A stretch of DNA of 64,000 nucleotides. Origin: Rheinheimera maricola. Lineage in GTDB: Bacteria > Pseudomonadota > Gammaproteobacteria > Enterobacterales > Alteromonadaceae. This document shows positions 9,106 to 18,186 of the stretch, piece by piece; position 1 is the stretch's first letter, and each line of letters opens with the position of its first letter. Location: assembly GCF_016918075.2 (NCBI RefSeq), contig NZ_JAERPS020000007.1, positions 210,327 to 274,326 on the forward strand. The letters run 5' to 3'. A program made the position numbers and the translations under genes. Under the pieces are notes generated by a model, which was not told the DNA's origin, did not search any database, and saw only the letters and a program-made list of their open reading frames with translations.

Positions 9106-10608
9106 ATGTCACTGGCCGTAGTTTATAGCCGCGCCCGCCATGGTTTGGATGCGCCCTTAGTTACCGTTGAAGTGCATATTAGCAATGGCTTGCCGGCATT
9201 TCAGTTGGTAGGTTTGCCGGAAACGTCTGTTAAGGAATCACGTGACCGGGTGCGTAGCGCCATGGTTAATAGCGGTTTTGCTTTTCCGGATCGTAAAATT
9301 ACCGTCAATCTGGCACCGGCCGATTTACCCAAAGAGGGCGGCCGTTTTGACCTGCCGATCGCGCTGGGTATTATTGTTGCCTCTGGCCAGTTGGCAGAGA
9401 AAAGCCTGCAAGGTTATGAATTTTGTGGCGAATTGGCATTGTCTGGCGAAATTAGAACTATTGTAGGTGAAATTCCGGTGGCGATAGCCTGCCGTGATGC
9501 TGGCCGCGAAGTGGTGTTGCCGATGTTAAACGCACAGCAGGCGCAGCAAGTGCCGAAAGTGGCGGTGCACGGTGCCGAGCATTTACTACAGGTACACAGT
9601 TTTTTACTGGCGCAACAACCATTACCGGCTATACCAGCGTTACCACCGCGTGAGCAGCAACATCTGCCAGATCTGGCCGATGTTAAAGGTCAGGCCCACG
9701 CCAAGCGGGTGTTGGAAATTTGCGCCGCCGGCGAGCACAACTTACTTATGCTGGGCCCGGCGGGCACCGGAAAATCGATGCTGGCGCAGCGTTTGCCTGG
9801 TATTATGCCGCCGCTTACCGAGCCAGAAGCGCTGGCAACCGCGGCGATTTATTCGATAGCCGGTTTAAAACGCAATTTACACGATTGGCAGCAGCGGCCA
9901 TTTCGGTCGCCACATCATACCAGCTCTGCCGTCGCCCTCGTGGGGGGCGGTTCAGTGCCAAGGCCGGGCGAAATTTCGTTATCGCACCACGGCATTCTGT
10001 TTTTAGATGAACTACCCGAGTTTCCACGCAAAGTGTTGGATGTGCTACGTGAACCACTTGAAACCGGCGTGGTACATATTAGCCGCGCGGCGCGGCAAGC
10101 CGAATTTCCGGCGCAGTTTCAGCTGGTAGCTGCACTTAACCCCAGCCCCACCGGGCACCATCAGGATGGCCGAGCCACGCCCGAACAGGTAATGCGCTAT
10201 TTAAACCGCTTATCTGGGCCTTTTATTGACCGCATAGAACTGCAAATTGAAGTGCCGCTGCTGCCCAAAGGCATGTTAAGCCAGCATACGCAGGAAGAGA
10301 GCAGCGCCAGTGTGCGCGAGCGTGTGCTGGCGGCGCGGCAGATACAGCTTAACCGTCAGGGCAAAGCCAATGCGCGCTTAAGTGGCAGCGAAATCGCCGA
10401 TTTTTGCCCGTTGCAACGCGCCGATGCCCAGTTTTTAGAAGACACCATTCACCGCTTTAAGCTATCTGCCCGTACGTACCATAAAATTATTAAAGTCGCG
10501 CGCAGCATTGCCGACTTGCAGCAGCAAGCGCAAATCAGCCGCGCGCACTTAATGGAGGCACTTAGCTACCGCGCGTTAGAGCGGCTGCTAAGTTATCTGA
10601 AAAACTAA
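9106..10608 (+). CDS. comM: YifB/ComM family Mg-chelatase-like AAA+ ATPase
   Basis: A 500-aa protein, full family length. The AGGAGACAGG site fits this start. The N-terminal ChlI-like domain ([20 protein letters not shown] ...) is a fold found in ComM and Lon-related proteins. The AAA+ module has Walker A GPAGTGKS near residue 218 (the usual Pro of GPPGTGK is Ala), Walker [10 protein letters not shown] near 300 and an [18 protein letters not shown] sensor segment. A C-terminal Mg_chelatase_C helical domain follows. ComM is a hexameric branch-migration helicase acting on D-loops during natural transformation, which suggests integration of foreign DNA is possible in this organism. It converges with pyrC, with a 4-base overlap. 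Confidence 0.95.
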   Translation: MSLAVVYSRARHGLDAPLVTVEVHISNGLPAFQLVGLPETSVKESRDRVRSAMVNSGFAFPDRKITVNLAPADLPKEGGRFDLPIALGIIVASGQLAEKSLQGYEFCGELALSGEIRTIVGEIPVAIACRDAGREVVLPMLNAQQAQQVPKVAVHGAEHLLQVHSFLLAQQPLPAIPALPPREQQHLPDLADVKGQAHAKRVLEICAAGEHNLLMLGPAGTGKSMLAQRLPGIMPPLTEPEALATAAIYSIAGLKRNLHDWQQRPFRSPHHTSSAVALVGGGSVPRPGEISLSHHGILFLDELPEFPRKVLDVLREPLETGVVHISRAARQAEFPAQFQLVAALNPSPTGHHQDGRATPEQVMRYLNRLSGPFIDRIELQIEVPLLPKGMLSQHTQEESSASVRERVLAARQIQLNRQGKANARLSGSEIADFCPLQRADAQFLEDTIHRFKLSARTYHKIIKVARSIADLQQQAQISRAHLMEALSYRALERLLSYLKN

Positions 10609-11636
10609 ACTAATTTCCAGTTGAGGGTTTCACCGGCGAAAAACGGCACTATTGGGTTGCCGTTGGGCAGGGTTATTTCTGTAGGCACCTGCCACTGCTG
10701 TTTAACTAAAGTTACTGTGCCGCTATTGCGTGGCAGGCCGTAGAAATCGGCGCCATAGTGGCTGGCAAAGCCTTCAAGTTTATCCAGGCAGCCCAGTTCA
10801 TCAAACACCTGCGCATACAGCTCTATTGCGCTATGGGCGCTGTAACAGCCGGCGCAGCCACAGGCTGATTCTTTACGGTGTTTCTCGTGCGGTGCTGAAT
10901 CAGTACCGAGGAAAAATTTAGCGGAGCCACTGGCCACCGCAGCGCGCAACGCTTCCTGGTGAGTGCGGCGTTTTAATACTGGCAGGCAGTAGTTATGTGG
11001 CCTTACACCGCCAACCAGCAAGTCATTGCGGTTTAGCAGTAAGTGCTGTGGTGTGATAGTGGCAGCAACATTTGCTGAGGCTTCGGCAACAAAGCTGGCA
11101 GCATCGGCAGTGGTAATGTGTTCGAACACTACTTTTAATTGCGGGATACGGGCGACAATATGCTGCAGGTGGCGGTCGATAAACACTTTTTCCCGGTCAA
11201 AAATATCAATTTCGTGTTCGGTTACTTCGCCGTGAATAAGCAGCAACATACCTTGCTCGGCCATCACTTCAAACACCGGATACAAGGCATCCAGCGCGCC
11301 AACGCCCTGGCTGGAATTCGTGGTAGCGCCGGTTGGATATAATTTTGCCGCAACCACACCGGCTGCTTTGGCTTCGATAATATCTTGTGCTGTGGTTTTA
11401 TCGGTCAGGTATAAGGTGACCAGAGGCTCAAACGCACTACCCTGAGGCCGCGCGGCCAGAATACGCTCGCGATAGGCCATAGCCATGGCCGCGTTGGTCA
11501 CCGGCGGCACTAAGTTAGGCATTACAATAGCGCGGGCAAATTGCCGGGCTGTGGCAGGCACGGTTTCGCGCAGCATGTCGCCGTCACGAAAGTGTAAATG
11601 CCAGTCATCCGGGGTTTGAATGGTTAAACTTGTCAT
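10605..11636 (-). CDS. pyrC: Dihydroorotase, class II
   Basis: A 343-aa enzyme converting carbamoyl-aspartate to dihydroorotate in pyrimidine biosynthesis. The ATG at 11636 has a GGAG site 7 bases upstream. The binuclear zinc ligands are visible: H13-x-H15 in DWHLHFRD, the carboxylated Lys in [11 protein letters not shown], His in LLIHGEVTE, His in VFEHITT and the catalytic Asp in FLGTDSAPH. Length and motifs match E. coli PyrC. A Cys-rich [10 protein letters not shown] segment after the active-site Asp is normal for class II enzymes. No attenuator-like leader is obvious in the short upstream region. Confidence 0.97.
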   Translation of the reverse strand: MTSLTIQTPDDWHLHFRDGDMLRETVPATARQFARAIVMPNLVPPVTNAAMAMAYRERILAARPQGSAFEPLVTLYLTDKTTAQDIIEAKAAGVVAAKLYPTGATTNSSQGVGALDALYPVFEVMAEQGMLLLIHGEVTEHEIDIFDREKVFIDRHLQHIVARIPQLKVVFEHITTADAASFVAEASANVAATITPQHLLLNRNDLLVGGVRPHNYCLPVLKRRTHQEALRAAVASGSAKFFLGTDSAPHEKHRKESACGCAGCYSAHSAIELYAQVFDELGCLDKLEGFASHYGADFYGLPRNSGTVTLVKQQWQVPTEITLPNGNPIVPFFAGETLNWKLV

Positions 11637-11777
11637 GCGGTGGCTCCTGCGGCGGTATGGCGAAAACTGGGCCATATTCTAGCAAGTTCAGCAAGCAGGC
11701 GCATCGGTTAAATCTGCTTTAGCAGGTTGGAAGCTTTTGCTACACTGCGTGAGTTAACTTAACCGGGAGCATAGCGA

Positions 11778-11930
11778 ATGTCGGATTTAGAATTTGATCT
11801 AGACCACCTGGATTTTGACCAGGCCGAGCAAAATGTTGAGCAACAGCAGCTGGCTCAATTAGAACGTGCCGCCGAACCACAATTTGGCGATGACGATGAT
11901 GAATGCAGTGGTGGTGCCTGTAAAATTTAA
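11778..11930 (+). CDS. Small acidic protein with C-terminal CSGGACKI tail
   Basis: A 50-aa reading frame with a GGGAGC site 6-8 bases before the ATG. It is very acidic and coiled-coil-like (MSDLEFDLDHLDFDQAEQN...), with a DDDDE run and the tail CSGGACKI. The two cysteines four residues apart at the extreme end could bind metal or form a disulfide. It lies between pyrC (divergent) and the efflux gene (convergent, 4-base overlap of stop codons), so it fills an otherwise gene-free gap. I do not recognise a named family. Support comes from the ribosome site, codon use and snug fit between genes. Confidence 0.65.
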   Translation: MSDLEFDLDHLDFDQAEQNVEQQQLAQLERAAEPQFGDDDDECSGGACKI

Positions 11931-13117
11931 TCAGCGTCGCTGGCAGCATGTTGCTCAAACGGTTGCTGCCAAAGCTGGCTAAGCGAGATACATAACACAC
12001 CAACCAGCATCAGAATGGCAAACGGCAGTGGTGTGGCATTGTAAAATAACGCCAGCAATGGCCCTGCCAGTGCACCTATACCAAACCTAAGCGTGCCGAT
12101 AACGGCTGTGGCAGTGCCGCTATTGTCAGGAAATTTCATCAAGATCATCGCATCGGCGTTGGTAGCAATCAGGCTTAGGCTTGCCATTAAAGGCGCTATA
12201 CTCAGCACAGTAAATACTAAACCTAACTGCCAGAAGTTAAACAATGTCAGTGCGCTGGCGCTGGCAAGCGCCACAGCCAAACCGGCTCTTAGCATGCGCT
12301 GCGGCCCAAGACGACTGACCATCCTGCTGTTAATAAAGTTAGCTAGCATTAGCATCACTACATTAAAACCAAACAACAGACTGAATTGTTGTTCATCCAC
12401 GCCAAAGTATTTGATATAAACAAAGGGCACAGCAGTTAAAAAACAAAAAAATGAAAATGAGGCAAACATCGAAGTTGCTATGTCGGGCCGTGCCGACACC
12501 CGGCTAAACACCACTTTGTAGCCAGCAAAAAAAGCTAACCGCTGTTGGGTGCCGGCAGGGCGAATTTCTGGCAAGTAGCGCCAACACAGCAACAAGATCA
12601 GCAGGCCATAAGCCGCTAGCGTGACAAATATCATTTGCCAGTTGGCTAGCCATAACACACCACTGCCAATAGCGGGTGCCAGCAACGGTGCCAGCATCAT
12701 GATCATCGATACGTACGACATGCCTTTAGCGGTGTGTTCCTGATAAATATGCCGTACTATACCGGGTACTACTACGGTGGCTGCGGCACCACATAGTGCT
12801 TGTAGCGCACGCCAAAATAAAAACCACTCAATACTACTTACCAGGCTTAGCGCTATACTGGCTAAAACAAAACCGGTTAAACCAAAGATTGCCAGTGGTC
12901 GCCTGCCGAAGCTGTCGGCTAGCGGGCCACAAATCAGCATGCTAATACCAAAAAAGGCCAGAAAAATACTCAATGACTGCTGCACCATGCCGATAGAGGT
13001 ATCCAATTGTTGCGCCATTAATGGCATAGCGGGGAGATACATATCTATTGCCAATGGTGTTGTGGCAACAACAGCAGCCAGCAAAATAATAATCCAGCCA
13101 GCAGGTTTATGTGACAT
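11927..13117 (-). CDS. Bcr/CflA family multidrug efflux MFS transporter
   Basis: A 396-aa inner-membrane protein with 12 predicted helices. The N-terminal half carries the drug/H+ antiporter signatures: TTPLAIDMYLPAMP in helix 1 (motif D1) and GPLADSFGRRPLAIFG in loop 2-3 (motif A). Helix 4-5 has RALQALCGAAATVVVPGIVR, like motif B/C of the 12-TM DHA1 group. This is the Bcr/CflA subfamily that exports bicyclomycin, chloramphenicol or similar compounds and sometimes cysteine. The substrate cannot be told from sequence. It is a single-gene unit with an AAGG ribosome site. Confidence 0.92.
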   Translation of the reverse strand: MSHKPAGWIIILLAAVVATTPLAIDMYLPAMPLMAQQLDTSIGMVQQSLSIFLAFFGISMLICGPLADSFGRRPLAIFGLTGFVLASIALSLVSSIEWFLFWRALQALCGAAATVVVPGIVRHIYQEHTAKGMSYVSMIMMLAPLLAPAIGSGVLWLANWQMIFVTLAAYGLLILLLCWRYLPEIRPAGTQQRLAFFAGYKVVFSRVSARPDIATSMFASFSFFCFLTAVPFVYIKYFGVDEQQFSLLFGFNVVMLMLANFINSRMVSRLGPQRMLRAGLAVALASASALTLFNFWQLGLVFTVLSIAPLMASLSLIATNADAMILMKFPDNSGTATAVIGTLRFGIGALAGPLLALFYNATPLPFAILMLVGVLCISLSQLWQQPFEQHAASDAD

Positions 13118-13293
13118 CAGGCCTTAACTCGTAATAGGGCAGCACTGCATAATACGCGGTTTTGGCTAAGGCGGCTAACCGTGGAATGTAAAAATAGGTA
13201 AACAGATATGTCAGCATGTGCTGCTGTGGATTGCAATTTGCCCCGCAAAGCTTTGTAATAGTGATTACCAACATAAACAGTTGTAACCCACCT

Positions 13294-14037
13294 ATGCTAT
13301 TACGTTCCTTTTGGATCTACTGCTGTTGGCTATTGAGCAGTTTCACGCTGCTGGCTGCAGAGCCAATTCGTGTGGGGTTACATTTGTCAGCGCCCTGGTC
13401 GTTTTATAATGCCAATAGTGAGTTGGATGGTATTGAATATCGGTTAGTGTCGCGCATTTTTCAGCTTGCCGCAGTTCCGGTAGTGTATGAGCTACATAGC
13501 TATAGTCGGTTACTGAAGCAGTTCAATGATAAAAAGCTCGACTGTGCTTCGCCGGTAGCTATGGCAATAGAAGGCGCTTTTTATACTGAAGCCTATTTAC
13601 CATTTCAAGATGTGGTTGCAAGCAAGCACGACGCACCGTTTAATATTGCCCAACTTGCTGATTTAAAACATAAACGCATCGTGGCGTACCAACAAGCCAG
13701 CCAGGTTTTGGGGGCTGAGTTTCGTGAGGCTATTAGTACAGCCAACTACATTGAGCTGGCAGAGCGTGAAGTGCAATTGGAGTTATTATTCAGTGACCGC
13801 GTTGACCTGGTTGTGGGTGAACGGCGTGTGCTGCAATACTTGGCTGCAACGTTGGCACCTGCGTATAGCCTGCGCACCTATGCCTTATTTGCAGAGAAAA
13901 GTTACCCGGCAGCCTGCTGGCAGCCGGAGCTGGTGCAGTTGTTTAACCGTGAACTGCTAAAGATGCAGCAAAGTGGTGAGCTGGCAGCCATTTTACAGCG
14001 CTTTGATGAAATACCTCTGGCGATCGGTACAAAATAG
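13294..14037 (+). CDS. Periplasmic amino-acid-binding-like (SBP_bac_3) protein
   Basis: A 247-aa protein. The ATG at 13294 is chosen because it opens a signal peptide (FWIYCCWLLSSFTLLAA); the ribosome site is poor. The mature part follows the family 3 extracellular solute-binding fold: EPIRVGLHLSAPWSFYN, LDGIEYRLVSRIF, then a C-terminal lobe ending NRELLKMQQSGELAAILQRF. No ABC transporter genes are adjacent. Many Alteromonadales carry lone copies of this family as orphan periplasmic sensors or remnants of signalling proteins. Ligand unknown. Confidence 0.83.
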   Translation: MLLRSFWIYCCWLLSSFTLLAAEPIRVGLHLSAPWSFYNANSELDGIEYRLVSRIFQLAAVPVVYELHSYSRLLKQFNDKKLDCASPVAMAIEGAFYTEAYLPFQDVVASKHDAPFNIAQLADLKHKRIVAYQQASQVLGAEFREAISTANYIELAEREVQLELLFSDRVDLVVGERRVLQYLAATLAPAYSLRTYALFAEKSYPAACWQPELVQLFNRELLKMQQSGELAAILQRFDEIPLAIGTK

Positions 14038-14093
14038 CCTTACGCCGCACAATACGTTTATACTGATTAAAATAAGACTGTCGGGTAGGCATA

Positions 14094-14768
14094 ATGAAAA
14101 AAACTAAAATAATTACAACGGATGAAATCCTGCTGACATTATGTCAGTCGGTAACGAAAGTGTTATCTGGTGCGGGCAACAGTAATGTGGCGTATTCGCC
14201 AATGGTGCAAAAGATTCAAAAAACCTGCCTGCGTCCTGATCTTGGTTGCTTTGTGCTGTTTGATGGTGGTTTTTCCGGGCTGGTAATCATTAACTTTACC
14301 GCTCAGGCGGCGATGGAGATTTATAAAAAGTATCTGATGAGCATGGGAATGCCTGAGTCAGAGCTGGCACAGTTTCACACGTCCGATGAAGTGGGCAATG
14401 TGATGGGTGAACTGATGAACCAAATTGTTGGCGACTTCACCAATACTGTGCGTTACGACCTGCAAACCTCAATCAATCAAAGCCAGCCGAAAATGATGGC
14501 AATTAATAAACAAGTACAAATTTTAATCAACACCCAGTTAGACCAGCCGCAGGCGCGTCGGGTTACGTTTAGCACACCAGAGCACAATATCTTTTATCTT
14601 GAGTTGGCAATGGATAAAACTGAATTTATTCAGTTGCATGACTTCGAAAAAGTAGAGCAAGAGCATCCAGACGATATTCTGGCCAATGCTCAGCAATATA
14701 CCCCTGAAAATACGGTTAGTGCCGACATGGAAGTTGACGACGATTTTCTGAAGAACCTGGGATTATAA
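14094..14768 (+). CDS. CheX/CheC-like domain protein (DUF3334-type)
   Basis: A 224-aa cytoplasmic protein. The central segment SDEVGNVMGELMNQIVGDF fits the E-x3-N phosphatase helix of CheX/CheC/FliY proteins, which dephosphorylate response regulators. A second helix pair and a beta sheet follow, and the C-terminus is an acidic tail (about 185-224) ending DDDFLKNLGL. From memory this matches the uncharacterised DUF3334 family of Shewanella and relatives. No chemotaxis genes are nearby. The gene converges with the kinase at 14763 (6-base overlap). A role in response-regulator dephosphorylation is an inference from the motif only. Confidence 0.78.
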   Translation: MKKTKIITTDEILLTLCQSVTKVLSGAGNSNVAYSPMVQKIQKTCLRPDLGCFVLFDGGFSGLVIINFTAQAAMEIYKKYLMSMGMPESELAQFHTSDEVGNVMGELMNQIVGDFTNTVRYDLQTSINQSQPKMMAINKQVQILINTQLDQPQARRVTFSTPEHNIFYLELAMDKTEFIQLHDFEKVEQEHPDDILANAQQYTPENTVSADMEVDDDFLKNLGL

Positions 14769-15989
14769 TGGCGGTTGTTGCATCGGTAAGCGCAGGCTAA
14801 AGCAGGCGCCACCGAGGCCCGACTCGCTTACGCGGATACTGCCATGATGCCACTGCATCACGCGTTGCACTATAGCTAGGCCTAAACCGTATCCCCCCCC
14901 TTGCTTATTGCGACTGGCTTCCAACCGAAAAAATGGCTTGAGTATATCGTGGCGCACTGCTACCGGAATGCCTGGGCCATCGTCCTCAACGCTTATAATC
15001 CAGTGCTGTTGCTGCGACTGTAATGTCAGGCTGATTTGTTGCCTGGCGTATTTTTTGGCGTTAACCAGCAGGTTTTGCAGCGCCCGTTCGAGATAATGTG
15101 CATCAGCGAATAGCATTGCCTGTGTTGGCAAATGCAACGCAATTGTCGCGCCGGGCAAAGGTGCTAGCTTTTCCTGTACATTGTTTATCAGCTCATTTAA
15201 ATCAATGTACTGTAGTTGTAACGGTAATTGGCCGGTTTCCAGCCTGGCGTAATCCAAAATCTCATCGACCAGTTGTTGCAGCTCGCGCACGTCAGCTGAC
15301 ATTAATTTACGCTCATCGTCCGTTAGTCCGCCGGCCATTTCCAGCGCAAAGTTTAGTCTGGCAATTGGCGTGCGCAGTTCGTGTGATACCGCATGTGTCA
15401 TTTCACGTTGCAAGTTAAGTAGCGCGCGGATCTGCTCGCGCATCTGTTCAAAACTTGTGGCAATGGGCGCAATAAAGGAGCGGGCGGGTAAGACGATGTT
15501 GCTGTCACGATTTGCAGCAAACTGCACTAAACCACGCTGCAAGCTGCGAATATCACGGGCAACCGGCCATAGCCATAAAGCTAAGGCTACGGCCAGCAGT
15601 AAGAAAAATAACAGGGTAAACCAAATAGTATCGGCTTGTTGTTGTAGCTCCAACGGCCCGATACGCCACAATTGCTGTTGCTGCTGGTAATAAAAGTACA
15701 CTGTATCGGCTTCAAAAAGATTAATTATTTGGCCACTGTCGAGTTGTTGCTGCTCAGACGGCAGCCAGCTAATGCTGTCAGCCGGTACAGCGATGTAGGG
15801 CAAGGTCAAGGTTTGCTGCCACTTGGCAGGCGGGTGTTGCAATTGTTGTTGTAATAAGTTTACGTAGCTGGATAACCAAGGCGGTGGCGTTTCGGGTTGC
15901 CATTGTTGCCATAGTTGTTCTACCGCCCAACCAATACCGAGCAGCACCAGAAAAATAAACAGATAAAAATGCCAGAATAAACGCTGCAT
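14763..15989 (-). CDS. RstB-like sensor histidine kinase of DUF3019/MipA module 1
   Basis: A 408-aa membrane kinase. TM1 is at residues 7-27, then a periplasmic sensor of about 110 residues rich in Gln, TM2 near 135-150, and a HAMP-like linker. HisKA contains the phospho-acceptor His in THAVSHELRTPIARL. The ATPase domain has the N-box (NLLVNAKKYA), G1 (VEDDGPGIP) and G2 (GGGYGLGLAIV). It is the last gene of the MipA-DUF3019-regulator-kinase operon, 14 bases after the regulator. No ribosome site is obvious, so it may depend on coupled translation. The stimulus is unknown. Confidence 0.93.
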   Translation of the reverse strand: MQRLFWHFYLFIFLVLLGIGWAVEQLWQQWQPETPPPWLSSYVNLLQQQLQHPPAKWQQTLTLPYIAVPADSISWLPSEQQQLDSGQIINLFEADTVYFYYQQQQQLWRIGPLELQQQADTIWFTLLFFLLLAVALALWLWPVARDIRSLQRGLVQFAANRDSNIVLPARSFIAPIATSFEQMREQIRALLNLQREMTHAVSHELRTPIARLNFALEMAGGLTDDERKLMSADVRELQQLVDEILDYARLETGQLPLQLQYIDLNELINNVQEKLAPLPGATIALHLPTQAMLFADAHYLERALQNLLVNAKKYARQQISLTLQSQQQHWIISVEDDGPGIPVAVRHDILKPFFRLEASRNKQGGGYGLGLAIVQRVMQWHHGSIRVSESGLGGACFSLRLPMQQPPL

Positions 15990-16003
15990 GGAGTTTCGCC
16001 GGC

Positions 16004-16693
16004 TTACCAGGCGTCTGCAACAAACAAATAGCCTTTACCCCAAACCGTTTTAATCCGAAATGGTGTTTCAGCATTGTCGCCCAGTTTGCGACGTAAGTGA
16101 GAGATCCGTACATCTACGGTACGGTCCAGCCCATCATATTCCCGACCAATAATCTGTTGATGGATGGCTTCACGTTTTACGGTTTGGCCTGCATGGCGTG
16201 CCAACATCCAGAGTAAATCAAATTCGTAACTTGTCAGTTCAACGCGCTCGTTGTTGTACCAGGCTTCGCGTGCGCGTTGTTTTAGCATTAAGTCACCAAA
16301 TTGCAGCTCTTGTTGTTCAGCGGGGGCCGGCGTTTTTGTGCGGCGCAGCAGGGCGTTAATCCTGGCGACCAGTACACGCGGCTCCACGGGTTTTATCACG
16401 TAATCGTCTGCCCCCAACTCCAGTCCCAGCACTTGGTCAATGTCACTTTGCTTTGCAGTAAGAATCAAAATAGGGCCTTTGTACCAAGGCCGTACCTGAC
16501 GGCATACGCCAAAGCCGTCTAAGCCGGGTAACATTAAATCCAGCACTATAAGATCGGGTTGAAACTGGCGGCAGTGATCGGCAACCGCGTCGCCCTGGCT
16601 TTGTAGCTGCACGATAAAGCCATGTTGCGTCAGGTAACTTTGTACTAAGGACGCCAGACGTGAATCGTCTTCGACTAACAGGATACGGGCCAT
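16004..16693 (-). CDS. OmpR/RstA-family response regulator of module 1
   Basis: A 229-aa regulator. The ATG at 16693 is preferred over one five codons upstream: it has GGAG 8 bases before it and its A overlaps the stop of the DUF3019 gene (TAATG). The receiver has the acidic pair in VEDD, phospho-Asp in IVLDLMLPG, Thr in LTAKQ and Lys in VIKPVEP. The C-terminal winged helix has the RstA-type segment REYDGLDRTVDVRIS and HLRRKLGD. It likely controls its own operon and outer-membrane targets. Confidence 0.95.
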   Translation of the reverse strand: MARILLVEDDSRLASLVQSYLTQHGFIVQLQSQGDAVADHCRQFQPDLIVLDLMLPGLDGFGVCRQVRPWYKGPILILTAKQSDIDQVLGLELGADDYVIKPVEPRVLVARINALLRRTKTPAPAEQQELQFGDLMLKQRAREAWYNNERVELTSYEFDLLWMLARHAGQTVKREAIHQQIIGREYDGLDRTVDVRISHLRRKLGDNAETPFRIKTVWGKGYLFVADAW

Positions 16694-17073
16694 TAAAAAA
16701 TACTCCATGGGCTGGCGATACGTCGTCGCATAGGTTTGCGGCTAAGTACTTTCAGTTCAGTTTGCAACAGTAAGGTGTCGTTAAACTGGCGTAAGCTTAA
16801 AGTGGAATTTTGCCAGTTAAGTTGCTGTTGCCATTGCCCAATAGTGGCATCCTGCCAGCATTGCAGCTGGTTTTGGGCAACATAAAGACACAGGCTTTGT
16901 GGTGTAGTGCTAACCCAGTGCACCGTTAGTATGGCACTGCAGTCCTGATCAGGCTGTTCAACCAGACAGATTTGCGGGCTAATATTCCAGCAAAGCGCAG
17001 CTTCACAGGGGGCAGGGGCGCCCTGTGCTGCAGTGATTCCGTTCATTGCCAGCATCAACCATAAACCGAACAT
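16693..17073 (-). CDS. DUF3019 periplasmic protein, module 1
   Basis: A 126-aa secreted protein. After a signal peptide (to about residue 18), it has four to six conserved Cys in the DUF3019 pattern: CWNISPQICLVE, QDCSAILTVHW, SLCLYVAQNQLQCW. The pattern predicts disulfides in a small beta-sandwich. Both ends overlap neighbours by a TAATG junction, so MipA, DUF3019 and the regulator are translationally coupled. DUF3019 proteins recur beside RstA/RstB-like pairs, so a ligand-presenting or sensor-modulating role is plausible but unproven. A paralogue lies at 38516. Confidence 0.88.
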   Translation of the reverse strand: MFGLWLMLAMNGITAAQGAPAPCEAALCWNISPQICLVEQPDQDCSAILTVHWVSTTPQSLCLYVAQNQLQCWQDATIGQWQQQLNWQNSTLSLRQFNDTLLLQTELKVLSRKPMRRRIASPWSIF

Positions 17074-17924
17074 TAATAAAACCGGTAACTCACGCCTAAA
17101 AACCAGGTTGTTACCTTATCAGACCGCACCAGCGGGCTTTGTGTCATAGCATCATCCAGATGTAGATAGCGGACAAAAGCCAATAATGAAACACGCTCAG
17201 AAAGGGGCTTTTGCCAATTTAACCGCAGCTCGGGCTGCCAGCTAGGTTTGCCATTATAGCGTGGCAGGAATAGCGCTTCATTATCATCAATGCCGTAGTA
17301 AGTATCAATAAGTTTGGCGCTTTTCCAATATAACCGCAGGCTTAACTGCCAACTGCTGCTAAATTTTTGCCAACCACGATTCAGGCTGATACTGGCATGC
17401 TGGCCGTTATAGCTATTACTGATGTCCTGCCACAGCGCAGCCTGAGCTTGCCAGGTGTCGCTAAACCAGTCTAGCTGTACACCAAGATCGAACGCGGTAG
17501 GCCTTTTATTAACTTGTTGCAATGTAATATCGGCCCTGCTGACGAATGCGGTTTCAAGTGCCGGCCCCACCGTCGCTGTGTTAAATTGCAATACATTGCC
17601 ACTAAACCATTTTTTGAAATAGCCTTTTTCCTGATTCAGCTGGCCTAACACACTCAGTTGCACATTGTCTGATAACGCCATGCTGCTGCCGAGGATGCCG
17701 TTATCGAAAAACCAATGTTCGCTGTAATAATAGATCTCTGGCAGAACAACCAAGGAGAGTTCTTTGCCACCATGCAATGGATTACTACGCTGGCCATAAC
17801 CCAGCGCCATGCTCAGATGCAGTTGTTGTTGAGCCACGCACTGCGGCCCTTCAGTGCAGGGTTCAGTATTGCTGGCGCTGCTTTGCCAGCTATGTAACAT
17901 GAACAGTAAAAGCAGATATCGCAA
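17073..17924 (-). CDS. MipA/OmpV family outer-membrane protein, module 1
   Basis: A 283-aa barrel. The start is TTG at 17924 with an AGGTGA site; the first ATG (17900) would leave too short a signal peptide. MipA/OmpV features: LHLSMALGYGQRSNPL near the N-terminus, VLPEIYYYSEHWFFDNG, AKLIDTYYGI and a terminal Tyr-Arg-Phe-Tyr ending. MipA proteins in E. coli scaffold a murein polymerase/hydrolase pair, while related OmpV proteins act as porins. It is the first gene of the four-gene operon, so its expression may be the output controlled by the two-component pair. Confidence 0.9.
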   Translation of the reverse strand: MRYLLLLFMLHSWQSSASNTEPCTEGPQCVAQQQLHLSMALGYGQRSNPLHGGKELSLVVLPEIYYYSEHWFFDNGILGSSMALSDNVQLSVLGQLNQEKGYFKKWFSGNVLQFNTATVGPALETAFVSRADITLQQVNKRPTAFDLGVQLDWFSDTWQAQAALWQDISNSYNGQHASISLNRGWQKFSSSWQLSLRLYWKSAKLIDTYYGIDDNEALFLPRYNGKPSWQPELRLNWQKPLSERVSLLAFVRYLHLDDAMTQSPLVRSDKVTTWFLGVSYRFY

Positions 17925-18186
17925 TCTTCACCTGTCGTCGATTATTTCTATACCATCGCTAGTCTAGCAACTAGTTTGCTGCGTTATAAGCAGGCATAAC
18001 AATGTTTCACAATTCAGCCGTACTAAGCGGGCTTAGCAACAGTGAATTTTAGCCTGCAGATGAAAATTGAATCCCCTGGCAATACCCTCTATGATAAGGC
18101 CAGAATAATACTAATATATCCAGCGTAAGCGATTGCAGCTGGTATTAATATCCGCAGTAATTTCGCTGTAATAGCAGAGCATTTTG
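17925..18186. promoter_or_regulatory. Divergent intergenic region between mipA module 1 and the LacI-type regulator
   Basis: A 262-base, AT-rich gap between divergent genes, so it must hold promoters for both. I see no copy of the TACGTA-centred operator found elsewhere in the window, which suggests the LacI-type gene is not strongly autoregulated through that site. No open frame or hairpin of note is visible. Confidence 0.5.

Noticed and set aside
9815..10057. Minus-strand frame inside comM
   Set aside because: It is antisense to the conserved AAA+ core, and its sequence has no domain features.
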